Assembly: GCA_015039315.1 (NCBI GenBank)
Contig: WIDE01000317.1
Location: 1 to 10,866 of the forward strand
Origin: Clavulina sp. PMI_390
Taxonomy: Eukaryota; Basidiomycota; Agaricomycetes; Cantharellales; Hydnaceae
Reading direction: 5' to 3'
DNA length: 10,866 nucleotides
Below, piece by piece: positions 1-7,376 of the stretch; position 1 is the stretch's first letter; every line of letters begins with the position of its first letter. A model generated the notes under the pieces. That model saw only the letters and a list, made by a program, of their open reading frames with translations. It searched no databases and was not told the DNA's origin. A program made the translations under genes and the position numbers.

Positions 1-180
1 ATGTTCAATCTGGGCACTGCCCACGACCCAGCCTCGGTGATACTAACGTGTCTACCGGTCAAGGCTTCACCAAAAAAAAAAAAAAAAAAAAAAAAGAAGT
101 TGGTGAAGAAGCCGAGTGTTGTGAAAGATCCACATAAACACATCAGGAAGCACGAGATGATGGTAGCGATGGAAAAGTGA
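1..180 (+). CDS. Possible 3' end of a gene cut by the left edge (lysine-rich C-terminus)
   Basis: Frame 1 is open from the first base to a TGA at 178-180, giving 59 residues. The A-run at 72-95 and the AAG codons after it encode an unbroken block of nine lysines; LVKKP follows and the end is rich in Lys and His. The ATG at base 1 is probably chance, because nothing before it can be seen. A perfect branch-site sequence TACTAAC lies at 41-47 and an AG at 62-63, so bases 1-63 may instead be the end of an intron and the real last exon 64-180; the AAG acceptor is weak. A basic tail of this kind is common in nucleic-acid-binding or nucleolar proteins, but no domain can be recognised. A chance reading frame around a poly(A) tract is the main alternative. 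Confidence 0.3.
   Translation: MFNLGTAHDPASVILTCLPVKASPKKKKKKKKKLVKKPSVVKDPHKHIRKHEMMVAMEK
65..108. repeat. Poly(A)24 tract inside a 9-bp inverted repeat
   Basis: Bases 72-95 are 24 consecutive A. They are enclosed by CTTCACCAA (65-73) and its exact reverse complement TTGGTGAAG (100-108). The arm could form a stem with the A-run as its loop. If the reading frame at 1-180 is real, the run is also a lysine-codon microsatellite, and slippage in units other than three would break it. Confidence 0.75.
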
Positions 181-580
181 TTGAGCTTTAGGCGACTCGC
201 TCTACGAACTGTGACTTCATCCAATGTTAGTGTCTATAGTGTAGTCCGTGCTCTATCTCCAGTTGTTATTCTGTACTTCACTATTCTCGTTTTGACAAGA
301 ACTGCAATGTGGAGAGTTGTTCAACAAAATATGGCGGCACCTAAACAACGTGGTGTCGCCAATTGTCCTCAAAAATCTGACAGCTAGCTAATGATCAAGC
401 TGGTGTTCTACTCCTTTTCACCAGGTCGTAAAGGACGGAAGTAGGGCTGGAATCGAACGGGGCAAGATAAATTGATGGATGGTACCAGCTTTCTTTGTGC
501 CCGGCTCTATGGGCGGACCACCAGCGTATTTAGAGAATAATGGACATCCTCGGCTAACCAACCCAGAACTCGTCCGATTT
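181..580. other. Intergenic stretch without recognised gene
   Basis: Only short unrelated reading frames occur here (up to 83 codons), none with recognisable protein character. A GTTCGATTCC-like sequence on the minus strand near 445-460 resembles a tRNA B box but no arm pairs around it. If the frame ending at 180 is a real gene, the first few hundred bases would be its 3' UTR and terminator; no clear AATAAA signal was seen. Confidence 0.5.
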
Positions 581-725
581 CTCACTCTTTCCTACTCTCA
601 TTTCTCTTCTGTCTCTCTCGCTTGTTTCGCCCTCTCATCCACTCTCTCTTCTCCTCCTCGCTCGATCTCTCGCTGCCTCATTGTCGCATATTTCTCATTT
701 TCCGTCTCGCTCGTCTCTCACTCGA
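581..725 (+). promoter_or_regulatory. Pyrimidine-rich (CT) tract, promoter-like
   Basis: The plus strand is strongly enriched in C and T, with many CTCTC, TCTCT and TCGCTC words and few purines. Such tracts commonly lie just upstream of transcription starts in filamentous fungi. Here it ends immediately before an ATG at 727-729 that opens only a 20-codon frame, unless an intron follows at once. It may be the promoter of the uncertain gene at 838-1619, or simply low-complexity DNA. Confidence 0.3.
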
Positions 726-837
726 CATGACCCGTAACACAAAGCTACCTAGCGTTGTCATGATAAACAATCGATTGATCGTACCGTGAACGCTCAACTG
801 ATCTATTGCTACCCATTCAGCTCCAGGACTGTACTAA

Positions 838-1233
838 CATCTTAGAGTCCTCTTGCACCCTCCCTATACCTTCTCAGTTGAAATGCATCACACTAATTCT
901 TCTGCATTGCCTTACCTAATGCCCATGCTTGCTTTTTCTCTTCCTTCGACCTTGAGCCCACCGAGCCCCATCTTGGTCTTTGACGCCTCTAATAGTTTGC
1001 CTCCCTCTTCTTCTCCTGCCCCAGCATTGACCGGATTCCGCAATCACTCCCTACCGTCCGCTTCATTGACACGTTCCAACCTCGATTCATCATCGGCAGG
1101 AGTTGCAACGGACTTCAGCTCTCAGTCCGATTTCCGACTCATTAGGCTGCCCTTGGGTACTATCAACCGCAGCACTGGCGCCCCTTGTACTCGAAAGAAA
1201 CCACCTTTGGACCTACAAGCGTGCAGCCTTTAA
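838..1233 (+). CDS. Uncertain Ser/Pro-rich reading frame, possible exon
   Basis: This frame is stop-free from 838 to the TAA at 1231-1233; its first ATG is at 883, giving 116 residues. The product is rich in Ser, Pro and Leu (short SPP, SSSPAP and DSSSAG stretches), a composition typical of disordered parts of fungal proteins, and has no recognisable domain. A textbook branch site TACTAAC (832-838) followed by TTAG (842-845), and a second acceptor CTCAG (873-877), precede it, so it could be an internal exon. I could not build a full gene: the obvious upstream ATG (727) joins in frame only through a 144-base intron using a weak donor. Treat as a hypothesis; a chance frame is about as likely. 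Confidence 0.22.
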   Translation, partial: HLRVLLHPPYTFSVEMHHTNSSALPYLMPMLAFSLPSTLSPPSPILVFDASNSLPPSSSPAPALTGFRNHSLPSASLTRSNLDSSSAGVATDFSSQSDFRLIRLPLGTINRSTGAPCTRKKPPLDLQACSL

Positions 1234-1280
1234 TTGCAACAACCATTGGCATTTCCTCTTCCTTGTTCCCATGCATGTAG

Positions 1281-1619
1281 CCTGACGCAAGGCCTCAGAG
1301 AGACCCCACCTTCGGTCTCTCTCTCCGCTCCGGCGGTCGAGATCAAAGCTACTCTAGTGATAGCAGTTCACACCAATCAGAAGTAAGCGGCTTCTTTTAC
1401 TACGGTGACATTTTTGACGCTGCAGGGGATGCACCCGGCTCAATGAATTGCACTGCCTTCCATTATAAGTACCTCTTCCTTCAGCTTCTACCCCTCCCTG
1501 ATCGTCTCAGACACACCAGAGCCCTCCAATGTGCTTTCACTGTCTTTATACACCTCAAATTTGCCTCGGTCTTATCCCTCAAGCCAAGACTGCTTCACTT
1601 GAAGCTTAATCATCAATGA
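1281..1619 (+). other. Stop-free 112-codon stretch, possible exon of the same unresolved gene
   Basis: A different frame is open from CCT at 1281 to the TGA at 1617-1619. Its first part looks protein-like (Arg/Gly, then Asp/Ser-rich, then Tyr/Phe-rich); the second half is leucine-rich and less convincing. It lacks an ATG until 1443. A CTGAC branch-like site (1282-1286) precedes CAG at 1296-1298, an acceptor in frame with it. An intron-like piece with a good GTAAGC donor (1383) and a TTGAC plus GCAG end (1414-1425) would be only 43 bases. No join to the frame at 838-1233 with a strong donor was found. Confidence 0.18.
1297..1322. repeat. Perfect 9-bp hairpin
   Basis: AGAGAGACC (1297-1305) is followed, after an 8-base loop CCACCTTC, by its exact reverse complement GGTCTCTCT (1314-1322). 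It overlaps the possible exon at 1281-1619. No terminator-like T-run follows, and no function can be assigned. Confidence 0.6.
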
Positions 1620-1793
1620 GATTCCCTGTTATATTCCCGCGTTTTTTGCACTTATGCTGCTTGCCAACATAACAAATTGGCTCTCTGTAAGGACGTGAGG
1701 GCGCGGGAGCACTAAGATGAAGATTTATAGCATTAACAGACCAGAGCGAGTGGCTCCCATTGACGCGAGCGATATGGTTTGGTGCTTGGTGAG

Positions 1794-1912
1794 GCTAGCG
1801 GAAAATCCGCCAAAGGAGAAGTTACGGAAGAAGCCCAAAATGGAAGGCGAAAAACCGCTAGTCTGTCAGTGGAAAATCCGCCATGAGGCCTGATCTGGCG
1901 GGTTTTCCGCCA
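1794..1912. repeat. Cluster of GGCGGATTTTCC-type palindromic elements
   Basis: Four related words occur within 120 bases. GCTAGCGGAAAATCCGCC (1794-1811) contains its own 5-bp palindrome. A diverged inverted copy lies at 1846-1862 (GGCGAAAAACCGCTAGT). TGGAAAATCCGCCA (1870-1883) faces TGGCGGGTTTTCCGCCA (1896-1912); their arms GGAAAATCCGCC and GGCGGGTTTTCC match at 11 of 12 positions around a 14-base spacer. The cluster could be the ends of a small nested or decayed inverted-repeat element (MITE-like) or a protein-binding array. No target-site duplication could be identified. The 66-codon minus-strand frame across it (1733-1933) is most likely a by-product of the repeats. Confidence 0.65.
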
Positions 1913-2131
1913 GGATTCCCCCCATAGTGCCATACTTTATAGTAGTCCATAGGCTCAGTTCGGTTGTTGGTTGCTCCCTAAAACCTATAATGAAACATTG
2001 GAAATACTATCAATACATCAGGCTCAGAAACGGACAGCCCATCATCGTATGATAAGCACATTGATCTGCTCAGCTTCAAATAGTGCCAACGGCTTGAGTA
2101 AGCCCTCGAAACTGGGGGATGGGCCATTTGG

Positions 2132-2769
2132 CTCATGAGGGCTCATGGGATCTCGTAATCCCCATGGGTGGCCATGAGACCTATGAGCTCCTATGAGTGT
2201 CTCATAGGTGCCATAGGCTGGCTTATGAGGCTCATGGGACACGCTTTGCCTTCCTACGGCTCCCACAAGCGGATTATGTAAATCCCATAGGCCTTATAAG
2301 CATATCCTATGGGCCCTATGAGATAAGTCTTTGTAAACTTATAAGTCCCATGAGCTTTGAGAGGAGCGCAGGATCTCATGAGTCCCACATGCCTCATGAG
2401 ACCATAGAGCTTGTGGGTCCCATGGGTCTCATGGGTCTCGTGGGTCTTGTGGGTCTCGTGGGTCTCATAGCTGTTTGTGCTTAGAGCCACATAGATTGTT
2501 TCAAATACCCGACGTGTTTTATACACTAGACAGGGCATGCGTGCATTAAATGTATTTTTCAGTAGATCTACTCACAAAATGGGGTATATAAGTCTCAGTG
2601 GTAATCTTTACAAAAATTGCTGGATCTCACGAGTCTTATGAGTGTCTCCCATAAGCCTCATGAGACGCCATACAGCCCATGGGATCCTACAAGCTTGGTA
2701 GGGTCTCATGGGTCTTGCGAGACTCATAAAACTCATGAGATCTCATGAGGACTCACGATATCTCATGAG
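2132..2769. repeat. Zone of dispersed 8-bp self-complementary words centred on CATG
   Basis: The zone is packed with words of the form YYCATRRR, most of them near-perfect palindromes. Exact CTCATGAG occurs at 2132, 2375, 2393, 2657, 2732, 2742 and 2762; CCCATGGG at 2161, 2419 and 2676; CTCATGGG at 2142, 2231, 2428 and 2705. Many one-base variants (CCTATGAG, CTCATAGG, CCCATAGG, CCTATGGG, CTTATGAG, CCCATAAG) fill the gaps. A word-poor interval (about 2470-2620) divides it into two blocks. Spacing is irregular, so this is not a simple tandem satellite. Open frames here (for example 2197-2484 plus and 2254-2538 minus) encode monotonous Gly-Leu or Thr-His repeats and are not taken as genes. Confidence 0.85.
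2413..2466 (+). repeat. 9-bp tandem repeat, six copies (consensus RTGGGTCTC)
   Basis: Six contiguous units run at 2413, 2422, 2431, 2440, 2449 and 2458: GTGGGTCCC, ATGGGTCTC twice, GTGGGTCTT, then GTGGGTCTC twice. It lies inside the CATG-word zone and seems to arise from the same word (CTCATGGGT), suggesting local expansion by slippage. The period is a multiple of three, so frames through it stay open without implying a protein. Confidence 0.85.
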
Positions 2770-2789
2770 ACACCCCAGTATCGAGGGTA

Positions 2790-3640
2790 TACTGAACGGC
2801 TTGCGTGTATCCAAGGCACTTCATTCACTAATCTCGTGAAGGACCTTAGGATTTATTTGGCAAGTGAGCGTACGAGGTATGTTGTATCAATGTTGTTCGA
2901 CTGCATCCACATAAGGATCAAGATGTGTCTGATGTGCAGTATGTGGGTCCTTGACAGCCGCCCCTATCGCTAGTAGGGTTATTAGTTTATCTACTAGAGT
3001 GCTTCCAGAAGTTCTATTGAGGAAGATAATAAATGTTAATCGACTACCGAAATTGCGGGTAAGATAGAAAGAGTGCCAGGCAGTGGCGTGAGTGAGATGA
3101 AAGTGAAGGCGCAGCGGGAAAAATAACAAGAGATAGGTACATCTGGTGTTCCCGATTCAGCAGAGTTAGGCATACGGAGGATTCTTGTGAATTGTCGTAA
3201 GCATGGATTGGGACAGGCGCTGTGAGGAGAGGCGACCGGGACAACATGTTGCAATGTATAGCAAGCCCAGGTTAGTGCGATCATCACATCAAATGCAAGC
3301 AGTTGGCAGGGGAAGTAGACCTCCATCAAACACCAGAGAGGGTGTTAATCCCATTGGATAGCTTACGCCGCGTCGAGGGAGTGAGTGGGGTACGAAAGGA
3401 TAGAACAGGGGCAAAGGCCCATATGACCGTCAAGCGTGGCCTTCCGCCTGTATATCAGGCGCCTACCGCGCTGCCAGCCCTTTCATTTGTCCACCTCTTG
3501 GACACAACTACAAACGCAACGCCCCCGCGGAGGCCATAAATTCATATCTTCTGCTCTCTGTTCCCTGAATCCCGCAGCGAACCCTGCAATCCTCTATCCA
3601 ATGTATCGAGCATTGTATCGGCACTCACGCTAAAAGAAGA
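2790..3640. other. Intergenic stretch without recognised gene
   Basis: Several overlapping frames of 65-97 codons occur on both strands (minus 2887-3129, 3036-3329 and 3044-3247; plus 3303-3539 and 3436-3633). None shows a recognisable domain or a plausible splice continuation, and overlapping frames on the same bases argue against any single one being real. The plus frame at 3303-3539 has a somewhat charged first half but no further support. An eroded gene or transposon remnant cannot be excluded. Confidence 0.45.
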
Positions 3641-3642
3641 CC

Positions 3643-3699
3643 GTCACGTAACAGCTTATGTGACAGAAGTCCATATTGCAACAAAATGCTATGTCACAT
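3643..3699. repeat. Repeated GTCAC(G/A)TA inverted motif
   Basis: GTCACGTAA (3643-3651) and TTATGTGAC (3656-3664) form an 8-of-9 inverted repeat with a 4-base CAGC loop. The word recurs as TGTCACAT near 3692-3699. The sites contain a CACGTA core like those bound by bHLH or bZIP factors and lie about 340-395 bases upstream of the kinase-like gene's start codon, so they could be upstream activating sites. This is inferred from motif shape and position only. Confidence 0.35.
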
Positions 3700-3870
3700 T
3701 CTAATATAATGAAATGAGACATCCAGCTTATATCACTCGCTTATCTCACCGCGGGCGCTTCCAAACCCAGCCACGGCTCTTCGCAGTACTCACTGTCTTG
3801 ATTCATATTCCAAATACTGTTAATTTCCAAGTGATTCGTCAGCAAGCGACCGCTCGCTAACACATTTTGA

Positions 3871-3878
3871 TATTATAG
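3871..3878 (+). promoter_or_regulatory. TATA-like element of the kinase-like gene
   Basis: TATTATAG sits about 160 bases before the ATG at 4038. The interval between them is rich in C and T (CATCACCTCTCACC, CCCCCTGCTTCC), as usual for fungal 5' leaders, and contains no earlier in-frame ATG. A small inverted repeat AGCGA/TCGCT lies just upstream at 3845-3858. Confidence 0.35.
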
Positions 3879-4037
3879 AGTGGAATACAAGGTCCTTCTA
3901 CACCAGTCCTAGTACATCTTTGCGTATCCCGTCACTCCATCGTGTGCCGCTCCACCCATAACTTCATCACCTCTCACCTTCTTGTAGCTTCACCATTAAA
4001 ATTCCCCCGAATCCCCCTGCTTCCTACGCTGGTGGAC

Positions 4038-6825
4038 ATGGACAAAACCTCGCCCGCGGAGCAGCTCGGCTCGCACAATTATTTGGAATCTCGTAGCTCA
4101 ATCAGGGGCAATAGCTCAACCGTCATGGATAACATTACAGTCCCCGACTATGGCGTGTTAGATCTCTCCTTTGAGGAATTCTACAAATACATCGGCGCAG
4201 CAAGGGATATCCAAAGGGCGCCCATAATTAACTCGGAATGCTATCGTAGGGTTGATACGCCAGCGTCTTACAGATTCATTGTGCTGGAGTTGCAGCAGCA
4301 GGGGGGCAAGGTTAACTGGCTGAGGCTGGATCGGCTTCCAGCGAAGGTCTCAGCAGTGAGGCTTCTGATTTCGGGGGGAGTGACAGAAGCCAATAATCGT
4401 GTAAATGTTTTTTTTTGTCTCCATATTCGAATCATGCCATGGTTTGCTCATCTTGCGACCCAATGTGGTAGGCCAAGCTGTCATCAAACAAAGCACTTAT
4501 TGTTGGTGATAGCATCAAAGAGAATACTCAAGTTCTCCCTGTTCCACCTACTCTTGGAGACCTCCCTCTCATGCTTCGTATTATAAATGAGGAACTAGGT
4601 CTGTATCGTATCTGGCCAGTATGTATCGCCTTTCATTTGAGTAGACGCGATATCCAGTATGGAGCATCTTATCTCATCTAACGACCTCGTAGCAAAGCGA
4701 CTGGATCTTCTGCTCTATCATTCAACGACATCTTGAAGACGCGAACTCTGGGTGGTTTATACATGGACATCTGATACACACTAATTTAGCTGTCGATCTC
4801 CAAGCCAGGATCCTCGGTCATTTAAATGACAGGCTGCAGAACCGAGCTCTTGATTTATCACAGACTCAAGGTTTCACCTTTGGAACAGCGAATCGGCTAA
4901 TACTCGTTACTCATGTTTCCCCTGGCGTCTTTTAGATCATTCTGAGACTCGAAATCAAGTCACAACGCACCAATCTTGGCAGATTCCTCCACTTTCTCAA
5001 CTTCTTGATCTTGATTTCAGTGATGATATCAGGATAGATGAATCCAACTATTCGACATCATGGCCAACTAGCACCCCTTCTGCTTCGATGACTGAACCGA
5101 TTTTCCCTCCAAATCAGCAACAGCCTCGAGCCTCCGATAATGTGGCCGTGGAGCGATATCTAATTTCAACTATCAACTCCGATAAGAATCTGGCAAAACC
5201 CACAAAAAGTCCCTCAGGCTCTCCACTCGTCATGTTGGCCTCGGAAGCACAGGCAAATCATCGCTTTGTTCTGACCGCTCAATATGACAATGGGGTGGAT
5301 GCAGCGAACATCACACCTGAAAAGATACCCCAAAGGTTCGTGATTCACATGGATTGACTACACCGAAGTGACTTGTATCTCAGGAACTCCCTCCGTAACT
5401 CGGGCTTCTTCATCGGAGAGGCCTCGGTTAACAATAGTTCTATTTCGGGTTGGTCAGAGATGACCTCCCTAGAGGAGGGTCTGGACGGTCTCCGGTTGAG
5501 ATATACTCCCATCCTCGCCAAGTTTGGAATTTTTGTGCCCGATAAACTATCTCAACATGCTCATCATGATGTGCAACATTTCGTGAATGAAATTTATGAG
5601 GTGATATTTTCCATTCCAGCCCCCGCCTCATCTTCTTCTAATAGGTTCCATTTTTAGGCCCTGCACAGTCCTCTGATTGAGGCTGATGAGTATCCGGCGA
5701 TCTTGAAGCTTTTGCAAGATCTATGTTCTCAGCTTTCCATGATACCGGCCGCATTGAAAGTGAAAGAGATCACCTTCAATCGGAATCTTATCATTGGAAC
5801 AGGAGGGGAGGCGGTTGTTTACCGCGGGAACATGGGGGGCCGGAGTATCGCCGTCCGAGAGGTCTTATTGAGCCAAAAAGACTGGCAAAGGCCACTGGGG
5901 AGAAAGGTCATCGAAGTGAGGCCCACTTGATCTCGTCTGCTCTCATCTCTGACAGGTTATCCTAGCTTATTTATCGGGAAGCAATCACCCACTCCCAATT
6001 GGACCATGCGAATATCCTTCCTTTTTCAGGCATTTATCATGAGGCACTGGGTTCACCTCCGATAATCATATTACCTCTTTGCGAGGGCGGGTCACTAGCT
6101 GACTTACTCTTTGACGAAACGCTGATGAAGGCTGATAACTTTGTCCAAATTGTATGTGGTCCTGAAACCACCTTATTTGGATTAGGTTATTAGCACCCAT
6201 AGAACTGACCCATAATCAGGTTGTTGGTATCACTCGTGGGGTTGGGTATCTTCACTCTCGAAATCCACCCACAATACACGGGGATCTCCATCCTGTAAGC
6301 ATCATGCCTGACTATGTCGCCGTGATACTATGTGAGGTTGGCTTCTCATGTTCCGGTGTGGGATAGGGGAACGTCCTTCTCGGCAAAGATGGAAACCCGT
6401 ACCTCTGTGACTTCGGACTTAGTCGTATTCGCCACGAAGTCACCCGAACAAATACCCTCCTACGAGAAGGAGGAAGAATTCGGTTCCTTGCTCCAGAACT
6501 CTCCTCAGGTTTCGAGGAACAGTTCCGAACTAGCAAAGCAAGTGATATTTTTGGGCTGGCAATGACTCTCTTCAACACATGGACTAGCAAGACGCCCTTC
6601 TCGGAGGTTATCAACGAGCAAAAAGTTTTATCTAACTTTATCAAGGGAGAACGACCAGAACGTCCGGCTTCCGCTGTCGCTCTAGGCAGCGATGTGAACA
6701 CCATTCTCTGGAATTTGCTTGTGGATATGTGGGCGCAAAGGCCAGAGCAACGACCACCCATCGACACCGTTTTGACGCGCTTGGAGTATTCCCTGGCCTC
6801 CGTGCATCAACTTCCACGGAAATAG
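4038..6825 (+). CDS. Protein-kinase-like protein (TKL-like domain, unknown N-terminal region), 9 exons, 760 aa
   Basis: Exons: 4038-4400, 4472-4618, 4693-4870, 4936-5335, 5384-5600, 5658-5915, 5966-6151, 6220-6294, 6367-6825; all eight introns are GT..AG (48-74 bases) and the frame closes exactly. Residues 1-229 hold an unassigned region with YRFIVLEL (78-85), NWLRLDRL (93-100) and a Trp/Cys-rich helix-like segment near 169-185. A Ser/Pro/Gln-rich linker follows (about 230-380), then a helical stretch and the kinase domain (about 473-755). Seen there: G-loop GTGGEAVVY (482-490), IAVR with Arg502 where kinases have Lys, Glu526, catalytic loop HGDLHPGN (603-610) with Asp605 and Asn610, DFG (623-625) and LAPE (649-652). 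Catalytic Asp, Asn and DFG are kept, but the ATP-binding Lys and the HRD Arg are not, so activity is doubtful. The ATG at 4038 is the first in frame; a GTG at 3942 extends the frame but is unlikely. No signal peptide or membrane segment is evident, so it is probably intracellular. The substrate is unknown. Confidence 0.88.
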
Positions 6826-7376
6826 GACAGGGCACCCTCCTGTCATGATGTCATTAGAGAAACATTCCCCTCGTATGTACAGTGTTATATGCGGTGTTTT
6901 GAGTGTATAGATCGCGAGGGCGAGGTTACTGTTGTACAACATGGTGCATGAGGGTCGGGTGCAGATGTAGCGATCCACTTGTTTCTTCGGGGTGGTATAC
7001 AACTCTCAGGCCACAGACTAGGAGGTGTAATGTTCCCTCCGAATTTTCTAGTATAGTTCATGTTGGCCTGGTAAATGAAACTGTGAAGTGCATCACTTTG
7101 CGATGAATTTTTTAGATAGGCTTCCACACACAAAGCAAAGAGGCTGCATCCTCGAGCTTCATGCACGGACGGCATGATGTCCACTTGCCGTCTCGATTGC
7201 GTTCATTAAGCTGCCGCTTCATCTACAGCTTCTACTTGGTTGTGTTAATTGCCCGTTCACACATACACATGTGAAGGAGTAAGAGTAATAGATTGATGCA
7301 TACACTATGATTACATTTTCTTATTCTTGAACCAAGATCAACAACGAAATTTCAAGAATTTGTCATTATCCAAGTC
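6826..7376. other. Convergent intergenic region (3' ends of both genes)
   Basis: The kinase-like gene ends at 6825 and the malic enzyme gene on the other strand ends at 7377, so the 551 bases between must hold both 3' UTRs and polyadenylation sites. No consensus AATAAA was seen for the kinase-like gene. Overlapping frames of 64-106 codons occur on both strands but none looks like a gene. Confidence 0.6.
7320..7359 (-). terminator. Candidate 3' UTR hairpin and AATAAG signal of the malic enzyme gene
   Basis: ATTCTTGAA (7323-7331) and its exact reverse complement TTCAAGAAT (7351-7359) flank a 19-base loop, 18-54 bases past the malic enzyme stop codon. On the minus strand AATAAG (7325-7320), a common variant of the fungal poly(A) signal, overlaps the outer arm. 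The placement fits a 3'-end processing region; the role is inferred. Confidence 0.35.

Noticed and set aside
437..465. tRNA-like B box on the minus strand (GTTCGATTCC)
   Set aside because: The bases around it do not pair as a T-arm and no anticodon or acceptor stem could be found.
1733..1933. 66-codon minus-strand frame
   Set aside because: It crosses the palindromic repeat cluster and shows no protein character.
2197..2538. Repeat proteins rich in Gly-Leu (plus) or Thr-His-Glu (minus)
   Set aside because: They are translations of the CATG words and the 9-bp array; frames stay open because the period is a multiple of three.
2132..2769. CRISPR-like array
   Set aside because: The repeated words are only 8 bases, irregularly spaced and palindromic, with no spacers of even length, and the window is eukaryotic.
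3942..4037. Extension of the kinase-like protein to a GTG at 3942
   Set aside because: Non-ATG starts are rare in fungi, and this stretch has the CT-rich composition of a 5' leader; ATG at 4038 is preferred.
6312..6767. 151-codon minus-strand frame
   Set aside because: Antisense to the last exon of the kinase-like gene, which carries clear kinase motifs.
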